40,901 nucleotides of DNA from a virus. The notes under the pieces were generated by a model. It saw only the letters and a program-made list of their open reading frames with translations. It did not search any database and had not been told where the DNA came from. The stretch lies in IMG/VR virus record IMGVR_UViG_3300031857_000455, positions 1 to 40,901 of that record, one strand, 5' to 3'. Shown one piece after another: positions 33,591-39,474 of this stretch. Position numbers and translations under genes: made by a program. Positions within the stretch are counted from its first letter, which is position 1. Each line of letters opens with the position of its first letter.

Positions 33591-33912
33591 GATACTTTTT
33601 GAGAGATTCAATGGTTTTTGTCATGCTATTAAACAAGATATTCATATCAGTCTCTGGAGGAAACCCCATTATAGCTACTGATTTTCTAAGATTTTCTTTC
33701 ATTTCAATAGCCGTTGGATCATCAGATAGAGAAAGTCTTGTATACATGATTTTCTGCTTTTCAAGCAGTTCTGTCAACTTATCAATGTGTTCCAATTTTT
33801 CTTCACGGGGCATCAATCCAAAAGTTAAGATACTTCCGTAAATTTGCTCTTGCAATTCGTTTATTTCTTTTAATTCTTCTTGAATTATTTCAGAGTCAAA
33901 AAAATTACTCAT
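33583..33912 (-). CDS. DUF1825-family protein (109 aa)
   Basis: The opening MSNFFDSEIIQEELKEINEL and the stretch MPREEKLEHIDKLTELLEKQ with YTRLSLSDDPTA match DUF1825, a family otherwise typical of cyanobacteria (FFDSEIVQEE...). It is all-helical with no membrane segment. Function unknown. It lies between gp59 and gp32, overlapping gp59 by 8 nt, so it is made with the replication/late-transcription proteins. It was probably taken from a cyanobacterial host and may interact with host machinery; that is inference. Confidence 0.75.
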   Translation of the reverse strand: MSNFFDSEIIQEELKEINELQEQIYGSILTFGLMPREEKLEHIDKLTELLEKQKIMYTRLSLSDDPTAIEMKENLRKSVAIMGFPPETDMNILFNSMTKTIESLKKYLD

Positions 33913-34495
33913 AAAGTATTTCCCTTAAAATCTTTTTATATTGAAACACATTGATATTTAGAAATGGTGAATATTTTTTAATTTTTAAACTTACGGTTTC
34001 CCACACAGGATCCAAAAGTTTCTTATCAAAATTATTCCCGAACAGAAATATTCTATCATAGATCACTAGGGTTTCCAGACTAATATTTCCGCTCAGGAAT
34101 TTTTTTAGAACGATTGGATGCCCTTTGGAACAGTTCAAAACATCCTCTAATTTTGTCTGAGAGAACAATTCGTTGCTTTGCTCTTTGAACAAGTAAGTTA
34201 AACTCTGCTGTCGTCTCATCCACTCTGCGTATGTTTTTTCTCCAGAATTGATAATTTCTCCAATCCATAAGTTTTGTGGGTTATCAGATGATGCAAAATT
34301 TGATACTAAAAAATCTACGACTTCTTTATCGGAGTACTTACGTGATGTTTTTTCAAACCAGTATTTGTCCTTTCTCTTATTGAAAGAAGTCATACTAGCG
34401 CGAGTCTTTGCACCGTACTTAAAGAAATCGTATTTTAGATTTGTAAAATGAGATTTTAACGAAAGATAATGTTGGTATGTTTCAAAAGGACTCAT
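33905..34495 (-). CDS. gp59: Helicase loader gp59-like (196 aa)
   Basis: T4 gp59 (217 aa) loads the gp41 helicase on gp32-coated DNA. The match is seen in TYQHYLSLKSHFTNLKYDFF, the K..KRKDKYWFEKTSRKYSDKE stretch (T4: KRRDKYFFQKLSEKYKLKE), FLVSNFASSDNPQNLWIGEI, and FLSGNISLETLVIYDRIF with VWETVSLKIKKYSPFL at the end. It is all-helical. It is coupled by UAAUG to gp33 upstream and overlaps DUF1825 downstream. The order 33-59-32 is the T4 one. Confidence 0.85.
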   Translation of the reverse strand: MSPFETYQHYLSLKSHFTNLKYDFFKYGAKTRASMTSFNKRKDKYWFEKTSRKYSDKEVVDFLVSNFASSDNPQNLWIGEIINSGEKTYAEWMRRQQSLTYLFKEQSNELFSQTKLEDVLNCSKGHPIVLKKFLSGNISLETLVIYDRIFLFGNNFDKKLLDPVWETVSLKIKKYSPFLNINVFQYKKILREILYE

Positions 34496-34755
34496 TAGAT
34501 AGGCAATTTGGCACGGGAAGTTTTCTTCATAAAGTTAAGACGAGTTGCGTCCCACTTTAATCTTTCTTTCAAAGGTTTTGAAATTAGTTTCGTAACAGAT
34601 TCTACTTCAAGGCAATTAATTTCGCAATAGTGGCAAATTGCATCAATGTAATTCATTTTTTCAACTGCCACAATGCTTTCAATTTCCAAAGCGAATTTGG
34701 AAGGTGTTAAAAATTTGCTTTCTATTGCTTGTTCTAGTTCTTTATTTGGTTCCAT
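34495..34755 (-). CDS. gp33: Late transcription co-activator gp33-like (86 aa)
   Basis: gp33 bridges RNA polymerase, the sliding clamp and gp55 at late promoters. I choose ATG 34755 (MEPNKELEQAIESKFLTPSK), with GGAA at 5 nt, over ATG 34854, which would overlap the nuclease gene by 113 nt. The helical core FALEIESIVAVEKMNYIDAI with CHYCEINCLEVESV fits gp33 (T4: FIIEKMVEEFGMSYLEA). It is short next to T4 (112 aa). The many late motifs in this window agree with a working gp33/gp55 system. gp55 itself is not in the window. Confidence 0.8.
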   Translation of the reverse strand: MEPNKELEQAIESKFLTPSKFALEIESIVAVEKMNYIDAICHYCEINCLEVESVTKLISKPLKERLKWDATRLNFMKKTSRAKLPI

Positions 34756-35422
34756 ATAATTCCAGTCTATGTCTAACAAACTCTCTAATATATTTGGTGA
34801 GTAGTTTGATGTACTTTGATTTTTCATATTCTTCATAAACGACAGATTCTCCATTTTCGCAAGCCATAATAATTACAAGTTTTTTAATTGAAATTCCAGT
34901 CAACTCGTAAAGCATACAACCATATGCCATACACTGAACGAAATAATGTTCAACCCACTCTCGTGGTTTTGGTTTTTTAGATGTTTTAAAATCGATTATC
35001 GCTAGTTCGCCATCAAACTCAGCAATACAATCAACTGTCCCAGCAATTCCTAATTGTTTACTGTATAAAGACCCTTCGAGGGCGTAAACATTATTTATAC
35101 GGTTCAAATCTTTCTTTGCAATTTTAAAAAGAAAATCTGAAAGAGGTTGGACAGAAGGAAGTTCTCGATTATGCAAATAATTTTCTACTAGAGTATGCAT
35201 ATCAGTTCCACGACTGGTTGCTTTTCTAGTAATTTTATCTGCCTCTTCTTCACCAATTTTTTTACGCCAGTTTGCAAAGAACTGGCGATTTTTATGGCTC
35301 GTAACTGAAGTAATAGAAACCAACCTTAAGAGTTGGTCTTCATCTGGAACTTTATAATATCGAACACCATCTATAGTTTCCCTCTCAAGTTGAGGTAAAT
35401 TCAAATCAACATGATTAAACAT
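34742..35422 (-). CDS. PD-(D/E)XK exonuclease, RecB/Cas4-like (226 aa)
   Basis: The nuclease core is readable: RGTDMHTLVENYL with H76, ALEGSLYSKQLGIAGTVD with E116 and D131, and IIDFKTSKKPK with D144 and K146, followed by an ...YFVQCMAYGCMLYELTG helix with the family's conserved Q and Y. Such proteins are common in cyanomyoviruses next to phoH and gp33. Likely substrate is DNA ends, for host DNA breakdown or recombination; not proven. There is no Cas4 cysteine cluster. UAAUG overlap with phoH upstream. Confidence 0.85.
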   Translation of the reverse strand: MFNHVDLNLPQLERETIDGVRYYKVPDEDQLLRLVSITSVTSHKNRQFFANWRKKIGEEEADKITRKATSRGTDMHTLVENYLHNRELPSVQPLSDFLFKIAKKDLNRINNVYALEGSLYSKQLGIAGTVDCIAEFDGELAIIDFKTSKKPKPREWVEHYFVQCMAYGCMLYELTGISIKKLVIIMACENGESVVYEEYEKSKYIKLLTKYIREFVRHRLELYGTK

Positions 35423-36174
35423 TAAAATCCAGCTTCCATTTTTGCAAGAATATATTCTTTGACAAGTCCAGAACGAACAATATCATTGACTCCAAATTCA
35501 ATTATATCAAAAGATGGCATTTTACGCAATACTGTCATAAAATCAATAATTCCATTACGCTCGTTTGTTTTTTGAAGATCACTTTGAGTGGCATCACCAC
35601 AGAACATAATCTTAGAGTTCTCACCAACACGAGTAATGATAGAATCTAATTCATGATATGACATATTTTGGAACTCATCCACAATAATGATTGCATTATC
35701 GAGAGTTGTTCCACGGAGAAATGAGGTGCTCCAAAACTTAATGGTTTCTTGAGACTTGAGATTGCCATAAAGCATTTCAAATTCAGCATCACTTGAAAGT
35801 TGAAACATATACTTCACCATATTCTTATATGGAATCTGGTAAATATCTGATTTGTCTTCGTAGGTTCCAGGAAGAAATCCAATTTCTCTTGTTGCTACTA
35901 AAGAGCGGACAAGATAAATTCTTTCAAATGGAGATTTTTCATCTAAAACTTCTTTAAGAGCATTATAAAGAGTGATGAAAGTCTTTCCAGTTCCAGCACA
36001 CCCGTAGGCAACCAAATGCTTTTGAGAGATATACGAATCAAAAAGTTTCTTTTGATTATCCGTAAGTGGATCTATATCAATCAAATAATCTATACTTAGT
36101 GGTTTTTTACGCTTCGTTTGACGAGTGGTAAGACCAACGCCAATTGGTTGATCTGCTCTTTTTCTTCTAGACAT
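35422..36174 (-). CDS. phoH: PhoH-like ATPase (250 aa)
   Basis: Walker A GCAGTGKT at 58-65 and Walker B IIIVDEFQN at 162-170, with IMFCGDATQSDL as sensor region; together a PhoH-type NTPase domain over nearly the whole protein. The basic N-terminus (MSRRKRADQP) may bind nucleic acid. phoH is one of the commonest auxiliary genes in marine phages. In bacteria it belongs to the phosphate-starvation regulon, but the phage role is not settled; RNA-related activity is a possibility. It lies in the thyX-phoH-nuclease-gp33-gp59 operon. Confidence 0.95.
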   Translation of the reverse strand: MSRRKRADQPIGVGLTTRQTKRKKPLSIDYLIDIDPLTDNQKKLFDSYISQKHLVAYGCAGTGKTFITLYNALKEVLDEKSPFERIYLVRSLVATREIGFLPGTYEDKSDIYQIPYKNMVKYMFQLSSDAEFEMLYGNLKSQETIKFWSTSFLRGTTLDNAIIIVDEFQNMSYHELDSIITRVGENSKIMFCGDATQSDLQKTNERNGIIDFMTVLRKMPSFDIIEFGVNDIVRSGLVKEYILAKMEAGF

Positions 36175-36180
36175 AAGTTA

Positions 36181-36420
36181 TTAAAGTTTTTTTACTGCAG
36201 AACCGGGCATTTTTTGAGCACGACCTAAAACATCATTCCATGAAGGATGCTTGGAGGTAAGTTTATTTCTCCAATCACCTACTTCACCAACATTCATTTG
36301 TGTTGGAATGAGTGGTTTGATATGAGGATTTTCATTGAGAAATGGTTCTTTATCTGCCATATACATCCATTTCTCAAAGATTTCACCTGTTTCTGTGTTT
36401 TCGAAGCGATATGTAGGCAT
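36181..36420 (-). CDS. Small FmdB-like protein without zinc cysteines (79 aa)
   Basis: MPTYRFENTETGEIFEKWMY is like the start of FmdB-type zinc-ribbon proteins, but the CxxC pairs of that family are missing. The second half (WRNKLTSKHPSWNDVLGRAQ, then a basic end) is also seen in cyanophage homologues as I recall. Function unknown. A CTAAATA motif (36443-36449), whose TAA is the thyX stop, stands before it, so phoH and the genes after it may get a second, later transcript. Confidence 0.7.
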   Translation of the reverse strand: MPTYRFENTETGEIFEKWMYMADKEPFLNENPHIKPLIPTQMNVGEVGDWRNKLTSKHPSWNDVLGRAQKMPGSAVKKL

Positions 36421-36442
36421 AAGATATAATAATTTGTAAAAA

Positions 36443-36449
36443 TATTTAG
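36443..36449 (-). promoter_or_regulatory. Late-type motif at the thyX stop
   Basis: CTAAATA containing the thyX stop codon TAA (36448-36446), 23 nt before the ATG at 36420. Weaker case than the others because the downstream genes are replication genes. Confidence 0.35.
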
Positions 36450-37201
36450 GGGCTCAATCGTGCCTTATGAAGACGCTTTTCCTCATAATAACTAAAGATT
36501 TCGGGAACCCATTCTTTCATTACAGGAACCATACCTTCACAAAGTGCTTGAATCTCTACTTGAGCATCTAGTTTTGCACGAAGGTCCAAGAAGTGAAGTG
36601 CGGCACGAAGAGAGAACGAAACTACAAAGTTCTGTCGGATGTTCTGGGGAAGGTAATCGCGGAGGTGTTCCTCTGCCATACCACGCTTCTCATAACCCTC
36701 TGCATACCTCTCAGATGCCGCCAGACAAAACTTTAACTGCCTTTCGTAATCTTCCCGCGTCCATTCGTACTTGTGCCCTTTACGGTCCAGGTAGAGACCT
36801 TCTGGGCGTACATAGTAAACCTCTTCGGGTTTCAGTTCACCCTTGGCAACTTTAAGTACACGACGACCGGTGTATCTTTGGGATTGAACATCAAAACTCA
36901 CACCAACTCGGTGAGTTCTTGCCTGCACAATCACATTATGAACAAACCCAACACAGTCCAGAGTAATTGCAGGATGCTCCAGTGGACCCCAATGACCTCT
37001 CTCATTTGCCAGTAGTTGTTCGATCACCCACTTACCACAATCCTTTTCACCAGGAGTCATCTTGGTGTGAATAGGATCTTCAGAGTAATCATTCTTACCC
37101 GCTTGGTAAACAAGAGTCTGGGGAAGTTGTGTTTGACGAATCATTACAACCTTCATATGAGAATCAAGTTCAAGAAGGTCTTTTGCTTTAATTGGTCTCA
37201 T
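36446..37201 (-). CDS. thyX: Flavin-dependent thymidylate synthase ThyX (251 aa)
   Basis: ThyX makes dTMP from dUMP with FAD and methylenetetrahydrofolate. The signature region ARTHRVGVSFDVQSQRY (94-110) corresponds to the RHRx7S motif. GHWGPLEHPAITL (69-81) is the conserved H/E segment, and QNIRQNFVVSFSLRAALHF near the C-terminus is the second substrate-binding block. The start ATG 37201 (MRPIKAKDLLELDSHM) is preceded by GGAAAG and overlaps the stop of the 55-aa gene as ATGA; a longer frame to 37264 would only overlap that gene. First enzyme of the operon behind the promoter at 37552-37581. Confidence 0.95.
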   Translation of the reverse strand: MRPIKAKDLLELDSHMKVVMIRQTQLPQTLVYQAGKNDYSEDPIHTKMTPGEKDCGKWVIEQLLANERGHWGPLEHPAITLDCVGFVHNVIVQARTHRVGVSFDVQSQRYTGRRVLKVAKGELKPEEVYYVRPEGLYLDRKGHKYEWTREDYERQLKFCLAASERYAEGYEKRGMAEEHLRDYLPQNIRQNFVVSFSLRAALHFLDLRAKLDAQVEIQALCEGMVPVMKEWVPEIFSYYEEKRLHKARLSP

Positions 37202-37365
37202 TTCTTTCCAAATCCTTTTGATGTTTTTGCTTCTAATTCTGCAAGTTCTTGTTTCACAACCCACAGTTGTTTTTTCATTTCAATTAGTTTTTCAGGAGGA
37301 TATAAATGATCCTGTTTTGTCATTTTTTCTAAAAGTTTTACCAATTCTCTTGCTCTACTAGTCAT
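37198..37365 (-). CDS. Very small coiled-coil protein ahead of thyX (55 aa)
   Basis: Translated by hand: MTSRARELVKLLEKMTKQDH, then YPPEKLIEMKKQ and an amphipathic helix rich in E, K and L, ending TSKGFGKK. No known family. ATG at 37365 directly follows the stop of the 54-aa gene (TAGATG), and its stop overlaps the thyX start (ATGA), so it is translationally coupled on both sides. That coupling is the main reason to call it real. Confidence 0.65.
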   Translation of the reverse strand: MTSRARELVKLLEKMTKQDHLYPPEKLIEMKKQLWVVKQELAELEAKTSKGFGKK

Positions 37366-37530
37366 CTAATCATAATCCTCGAAAATTTCGTCATAATCTA
37401 GAATTGTTTTCTCTTTGACTTTTGGTTCTTTATAAGAAGAAACAGAAGTATCAGAATAAATTTCTGCTTTCAAAGAGTCAACCAAGAGTTCAAGATTACG
37501 GACTATTAGTTTAAGTCTGTCTTTGTCCAT
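37366..37530 (-). CDS. Very small acidic protein, first gene of the thyX operon (54 aa)
   Basis: Translated by hand: MDKDRLKLIVRNLELLVDSL, then a lysine-rich linker and an acidic end (DYDEIFEDYD). No family recognised. It begins 22 nt after the -10 box of a good sigma70 promoter. An AGAG lies upstream, but better spaced for an ATG 9 nt earlier that opens an 8-codon out-of-frame peptide (ATG TTT TAT GGA...). The stop is immediately followed by the next gene's ATG. Confidence 0.6.
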   Translation of the reverse strand: MDKDRLKLIVRNLELLVDSLKAEIYSDTSVSSYKEPKVKEKTILDYDEIFEDYD

Positions 37531-37551
37531 AAAACATTATTCTCTTTTAAG

Positions 37552-37587
37552 ATAATAGCATAAAAAAAGGGGAGAAGTCAATCCCCA
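37552..37587 (-). promoter_or_regulatory. Sigma70 promoter of the thyX operon, inside a terminator-like hairpin
   Basis: TTGACT (37581-37576), 18 nt, TATTAT (37557-37552) with TGC in front. The -35 lies in the loop of GGGGA-TTGACTTC-TCCCC followed by seven T, which is itself a short Rho-independent terminator for transcripts arriving from upstream. Confidence 0.8.
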
Positions 37588-37641
37588 ATATGTGAATATT
37601 AATTTGTATAAAATGCTACAGTTTTATAAAATCTTAGGGGC

Positions 37642-37674
37642 AAAAAAATACCTGGAAAATTTTTTCCAGGTATT
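37642..37674 (-). terminator. Rho-independent terminator
   Basis: AATACCTGGAAAA pairs with TTTTCCAGGTATT (13 bp, AT-rich inner end), followed by a T-run on the minus strand, 6 nt after the stop of the 118-aa gene. Confidence 0.9.
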
Positions 37675-37680
37675 GGGAAA

Positions 37681-38037
37681 TCACTTCCTCTTTTTCTTTT
37701 CTGGAGATTTGTATCCCCAGGTTTTAGGATTATGTTTACCATATCCCCAATTGATACTCTTAAGATTATCACGAAACTTATCCCAGTACATATCGAACAA
37801 ACGAACTCTTGTTCCGCGTGTAAGGTCGAAACAAATTTTATCATCTATCACATACTTAATAATATGAGCATCATTTGGCGCATCTTTTGTGCAAACCTCA
37901 GCATAAGATCCATTTTGAATCAATATTTCACATCCATAACGGGTCTTACAGGTTTCTTTTTCTGCTGGGGTCCAAAATTCCATATCTTCTTCTTTTTGAG
38001 GTTTTACTCTAGATACCTCACTAGTATTTTTTGACAT
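37681..38037 (-). CDS. Conserved cyanophage protein (118 aa)
   Basis: Start at 38037 (MSKNTSEVSRVKPQKEEDME) is chosen because TTGGAGC lies 7-10 nt before it; the longer frame to 38181 would run into the neighbouring gene. Conserved-looking parts are EFWTPAEKETCKTRYGCEIL, FDLTRGTRVRLFDMYWDKF and a basic end with YGKHNPKTWGYKSPEKKKRK. Three cysteines but no zinc pattern. It is soluble, of unknown function, and followed by a strong terminator. Confidence 0.75.
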   Translation of the reverse strand: MSKNTSEVSRVKPQKEEDMEFWTPAEKETCKTRYGCEILIQNGSYAEVCTKDAPNDAHIIKYVIDDKICFDLTRGTRVRLFDMYWDKFRDNLKSINWGYGKHNPKTWGYKSPEKKKRK

Positions 38038-38065
38038 TATATATGCTCCAATATTTTTTTTATTC

Positions 38066-38671
38066 TTATGACCGATTACCCCAAGTAATATCTGGGTAAG
38101 CTTCGGAAACAATTTCTTTTGTAATTTTATATTTTTCTTGAAGTCTTTTATCTTTGCAAAGACAAACAATTTCAGCTTCAAGAGGATGAAGTCCCTGAAG
38201 AATATTTATAAACATCGTCTCTCTTCGAAGAGAACTTAACGAATCATTACCACCTCTTATAAAATTATAAAACTTTTGATATTCTTTACGAATTGAAGAA
38301 AATCCTTGATCCTGAGAACCTAGAGAATTGCTATTCAATTCTCCCATTTTTGTAATAGCATCTCCAATTTTTTCAGATATTGTTCCACTAAAAGAACTTT
38401 GCTCCCCTACACTTGCGTAAGGAACATCTCCAGGTGGAAGAACTGAAATTATACTTTCATCAAAATTCCAAATGAAAATTGCTTTCAAAGAATTATCTTC
38501 AAATTTTTTAAGAACCTCAACTTTCTTCACATTTGATCTCTGAGAAGAAGCGAGTTGAAGAACTTCAAATGCAAAAGGATTAGCAGGTAAGTCCTTAATT
38601 GGTTTATCTGCCGTTGTAGATTTAACTGCTTTTGCTTTGGTATTAGTCTTTTTTTGTATAGTCGTGCTCAT
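38066..38671 (-). CDS. Conserved cyanophage protein (201 aa)
   Basis: A basic, Thr/Lys-rich N-terminus (MSTTIQKKTNTKAKAVKSTT) leads to a helical body. The C-terminal block RRETMFINILQGLHPLEAEI with VCLCKDKRLQEKYKIT and SEAYPDITWG is the best conserved by eye. There is no catalytic motif. A late motif CTAAATA lies at 38702-38708. Function unknown; perhaps a virion or packaging-related protein given the late motif, which is inference. Confidence 0.7.
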   Translation of the reverse strand: MSTTIQKKTNTKAKAVKSTTADKPIKDLPANPFAFEVLQLASSQRSNVKKVEVLKKFEDNSLKAIFIWNFDESIISVLPPGDVPYASVGEQSSFSGTISEKIGDAITKMGELNSNSLGSQDQGFSSIRKEYQKFYNFIRGGNDSLSSLRRETMFINILQGLHPLEAEIVCLCKDKRLQEKYKITKEIVSEAYPDITWGNRS

Positions 38672-38701
38672 ATAAAACCAGTATGTAAAATAATTTTCTA
38701 A

Positions 38702-38708
38702 TATTTAG
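38702..38708 (-). promoter_or_regulatory. Late promoter motif for the 201-aa gene
   Basis: CTAAATA immediately after the TAA stop (38711-38709) of the small membrane protein, 31 nt before the ATG at 38671. Confidence 0.5.
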
Positions 38709-38942
38709 TTAAACATCATCTTCTTCATCATTTTCATCTAAATCAAAATAATCTGGATTAAAACTAATTGCAAGAACTTCATCAGGAATCACATTTCCTT
38801 TATCATCAAAAAACTCAGGATGAAGTTTTGGGCGATCCTGATAATTCATCATATATTCTCTTGCAACCCATCCAGTTACTAATCCCACTATGAGAAATAA
38901 TATTGCTAAAAAGGATCCAAAAACTAAACTAGTTGCCAACAT
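38709..38942 (-). CDS. Small single-pass membrane protein (77 aa)
   Basis: Residues about 5-27 form one strongly hydrophobic helix (FGSFLAILFLIVGLVTGWVA); the rest is polar, with an acidic C-terminus (DYFDLDENDEEDDV) expected on the cytoplasmic side. GGAGA lies 7 nt before the ATG. Not holin-like in charge pattern (acidic rather than basic tail). Similar small proteins occur near this place in cyanophages as I recall. Function unknown. Confidence 0.7.
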   Translation of the reverse strand: MLATSLVFGSFLAILFLIVGLVTGWVAREYMMNYQDRPKLHPEFFDDKGNVIPDEVLAISFNPDYFDLDENDEEDDV

Positions 38943-39144
38943 TGTTTTTTCTCCGGGAAACTACTATTTTTTTCTTTACGATAATAGAAAATTCAAAGTA
39001 GATGGTTACTTCCCGTTTTAGAAAGCATACCAACTTTTCGAAAATGATGTGAAAGTTTTTTGGATGCTTTCTTTTACCCCCGTATAAAAGAACGTCAACA
39101 CCACGATTTCTATGGTTAAATTTATTTATGTTTGTATTAGACAA
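38929..39144 (-). CDS. Doubtful small basic ORF (71 aa)
   Basis: An open frame MSNTNINKFNHRNRGVDVLL ... RRKNNVGN that overlaps glutaredoxin by 8 nt and the membrane gene by 14 nt. The coding look is poor (very lysine/arginine/isoleucine-rich), and a CATAAATA late motif (39123-39130) lies inside its first codons, pointing to a leader region of the membrane gene instead. Kept because it fills an otherwise empty 190-bp stretch. Confidence 0.3.
   Translation of the reverse strand: MSNTNINKFNHRNRGVDVLLYGGKRKHPKNFHIIFEKLVCFLKREVTIYFEFSIIVKKKIVVSRRKNNVGN
39123..39130 (-). promoter_or_regulatory. Late-type motif upstream of the membrane-protein gene
   Basis: CATAAATA, about 180 nt before the ATG at 38942. 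The distance is unusually long unless the small ORF between is real with another start. Confidence 0.35.
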
Positions 39145-39373
39145 TTCTTTTTTCTTTTAGAAATTCAACAGTATCTACACAACCACCAATTCTTTTATCA
39201 TCACAAAGGACCTGTGGAAATGTTGCTCCATTTCCAAATTCACTATAAAATTCTTCTTTGGTGAAGTGTTCATTAAGATTATACACCACAAAGTTACTTC
39301 CAGTCAACTCTAAAACTTGTTTGACTTTGTAACAGAAAGGACATTCTTCCTTAGAGTATACAGTAAAATTCAT
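39137..39373 (-). CDS. nrdC: Glutaredoxin (78 aa)
   Basis: Full-length small glutaredoxin: redox motif CPFC at 11-14, TFPQVL with the cis-proline and GGCVDTVEFL at the glutathione-binding end. In T4-like phages the nrdC product serves as electron donor for phage ribonucleotide reductase, fitting ThyX in dNTP supply. The CPFC dithiol differs from the usual CPYC only at one inner residue. It is preceded by both an extended -10 (39431-39439) and a late-type motif (39395-39402). Confidence 0.92.
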   Translation of the reverse strand: MNFTVYSKEECPFCYKVKQVLELTGSNFVVYNLNEHFTKEEFYSEFGNGATFPQVLCDDKRIGGCVDTVEFLKEKRIV

Positions 39374-39394
39374 AGAAATTATAAGATTTTTAAT

Positions 39395-39402
39395 AATTTA
39401 TA
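39395..39402 (-). promoter_or_regulatory. Late-type motif before glutaredoxin
   Basis: TATAAATT, one mismatch to the T4 late consensus, 22 nt upstream of the ATG. Confidence 0.4.
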
Positions 39403-39430
39403 CTAAAAAGGAAAGTATAAAAACTCTTTG

Positions 39431-39439
39431 ATTATAGCA
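39431..39439 (-). promoter_or_regulatory. Extended -10 promoter before glutaredoxin
   Basis: TGCTATAAT, a perfect extended -10 box. No convincing -35 at 17 nt. Lies in the 101-bp spacer between the fibre gene and glutaredoxin, with the late-type motif closer to the gene. Confidence 0.6.
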
Positions 39440-39474
39440 CAGTTTTAAGAAAATATCACTATTATCCGAAGTGA

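Noticed and set aside
34756-34854. Longer start for gp33
   Set aside because: It would overlap the nuclease gene by 113 nt, while ATG 34755 has a ribosome binding site and gives the usual cyanophage-like length.
36544-37309. Plus-strand frames of 80-103 aa
   Set aside because: Antisense shadows of thyX and its upstream small gene, with no ribosome binding site.
38038-38181. 48-residue N-terminal extension of the 118-aa protein
   Set aside because: It overlaps the neighbouring gene; GGAG sits at the right distance from ATG 38037.
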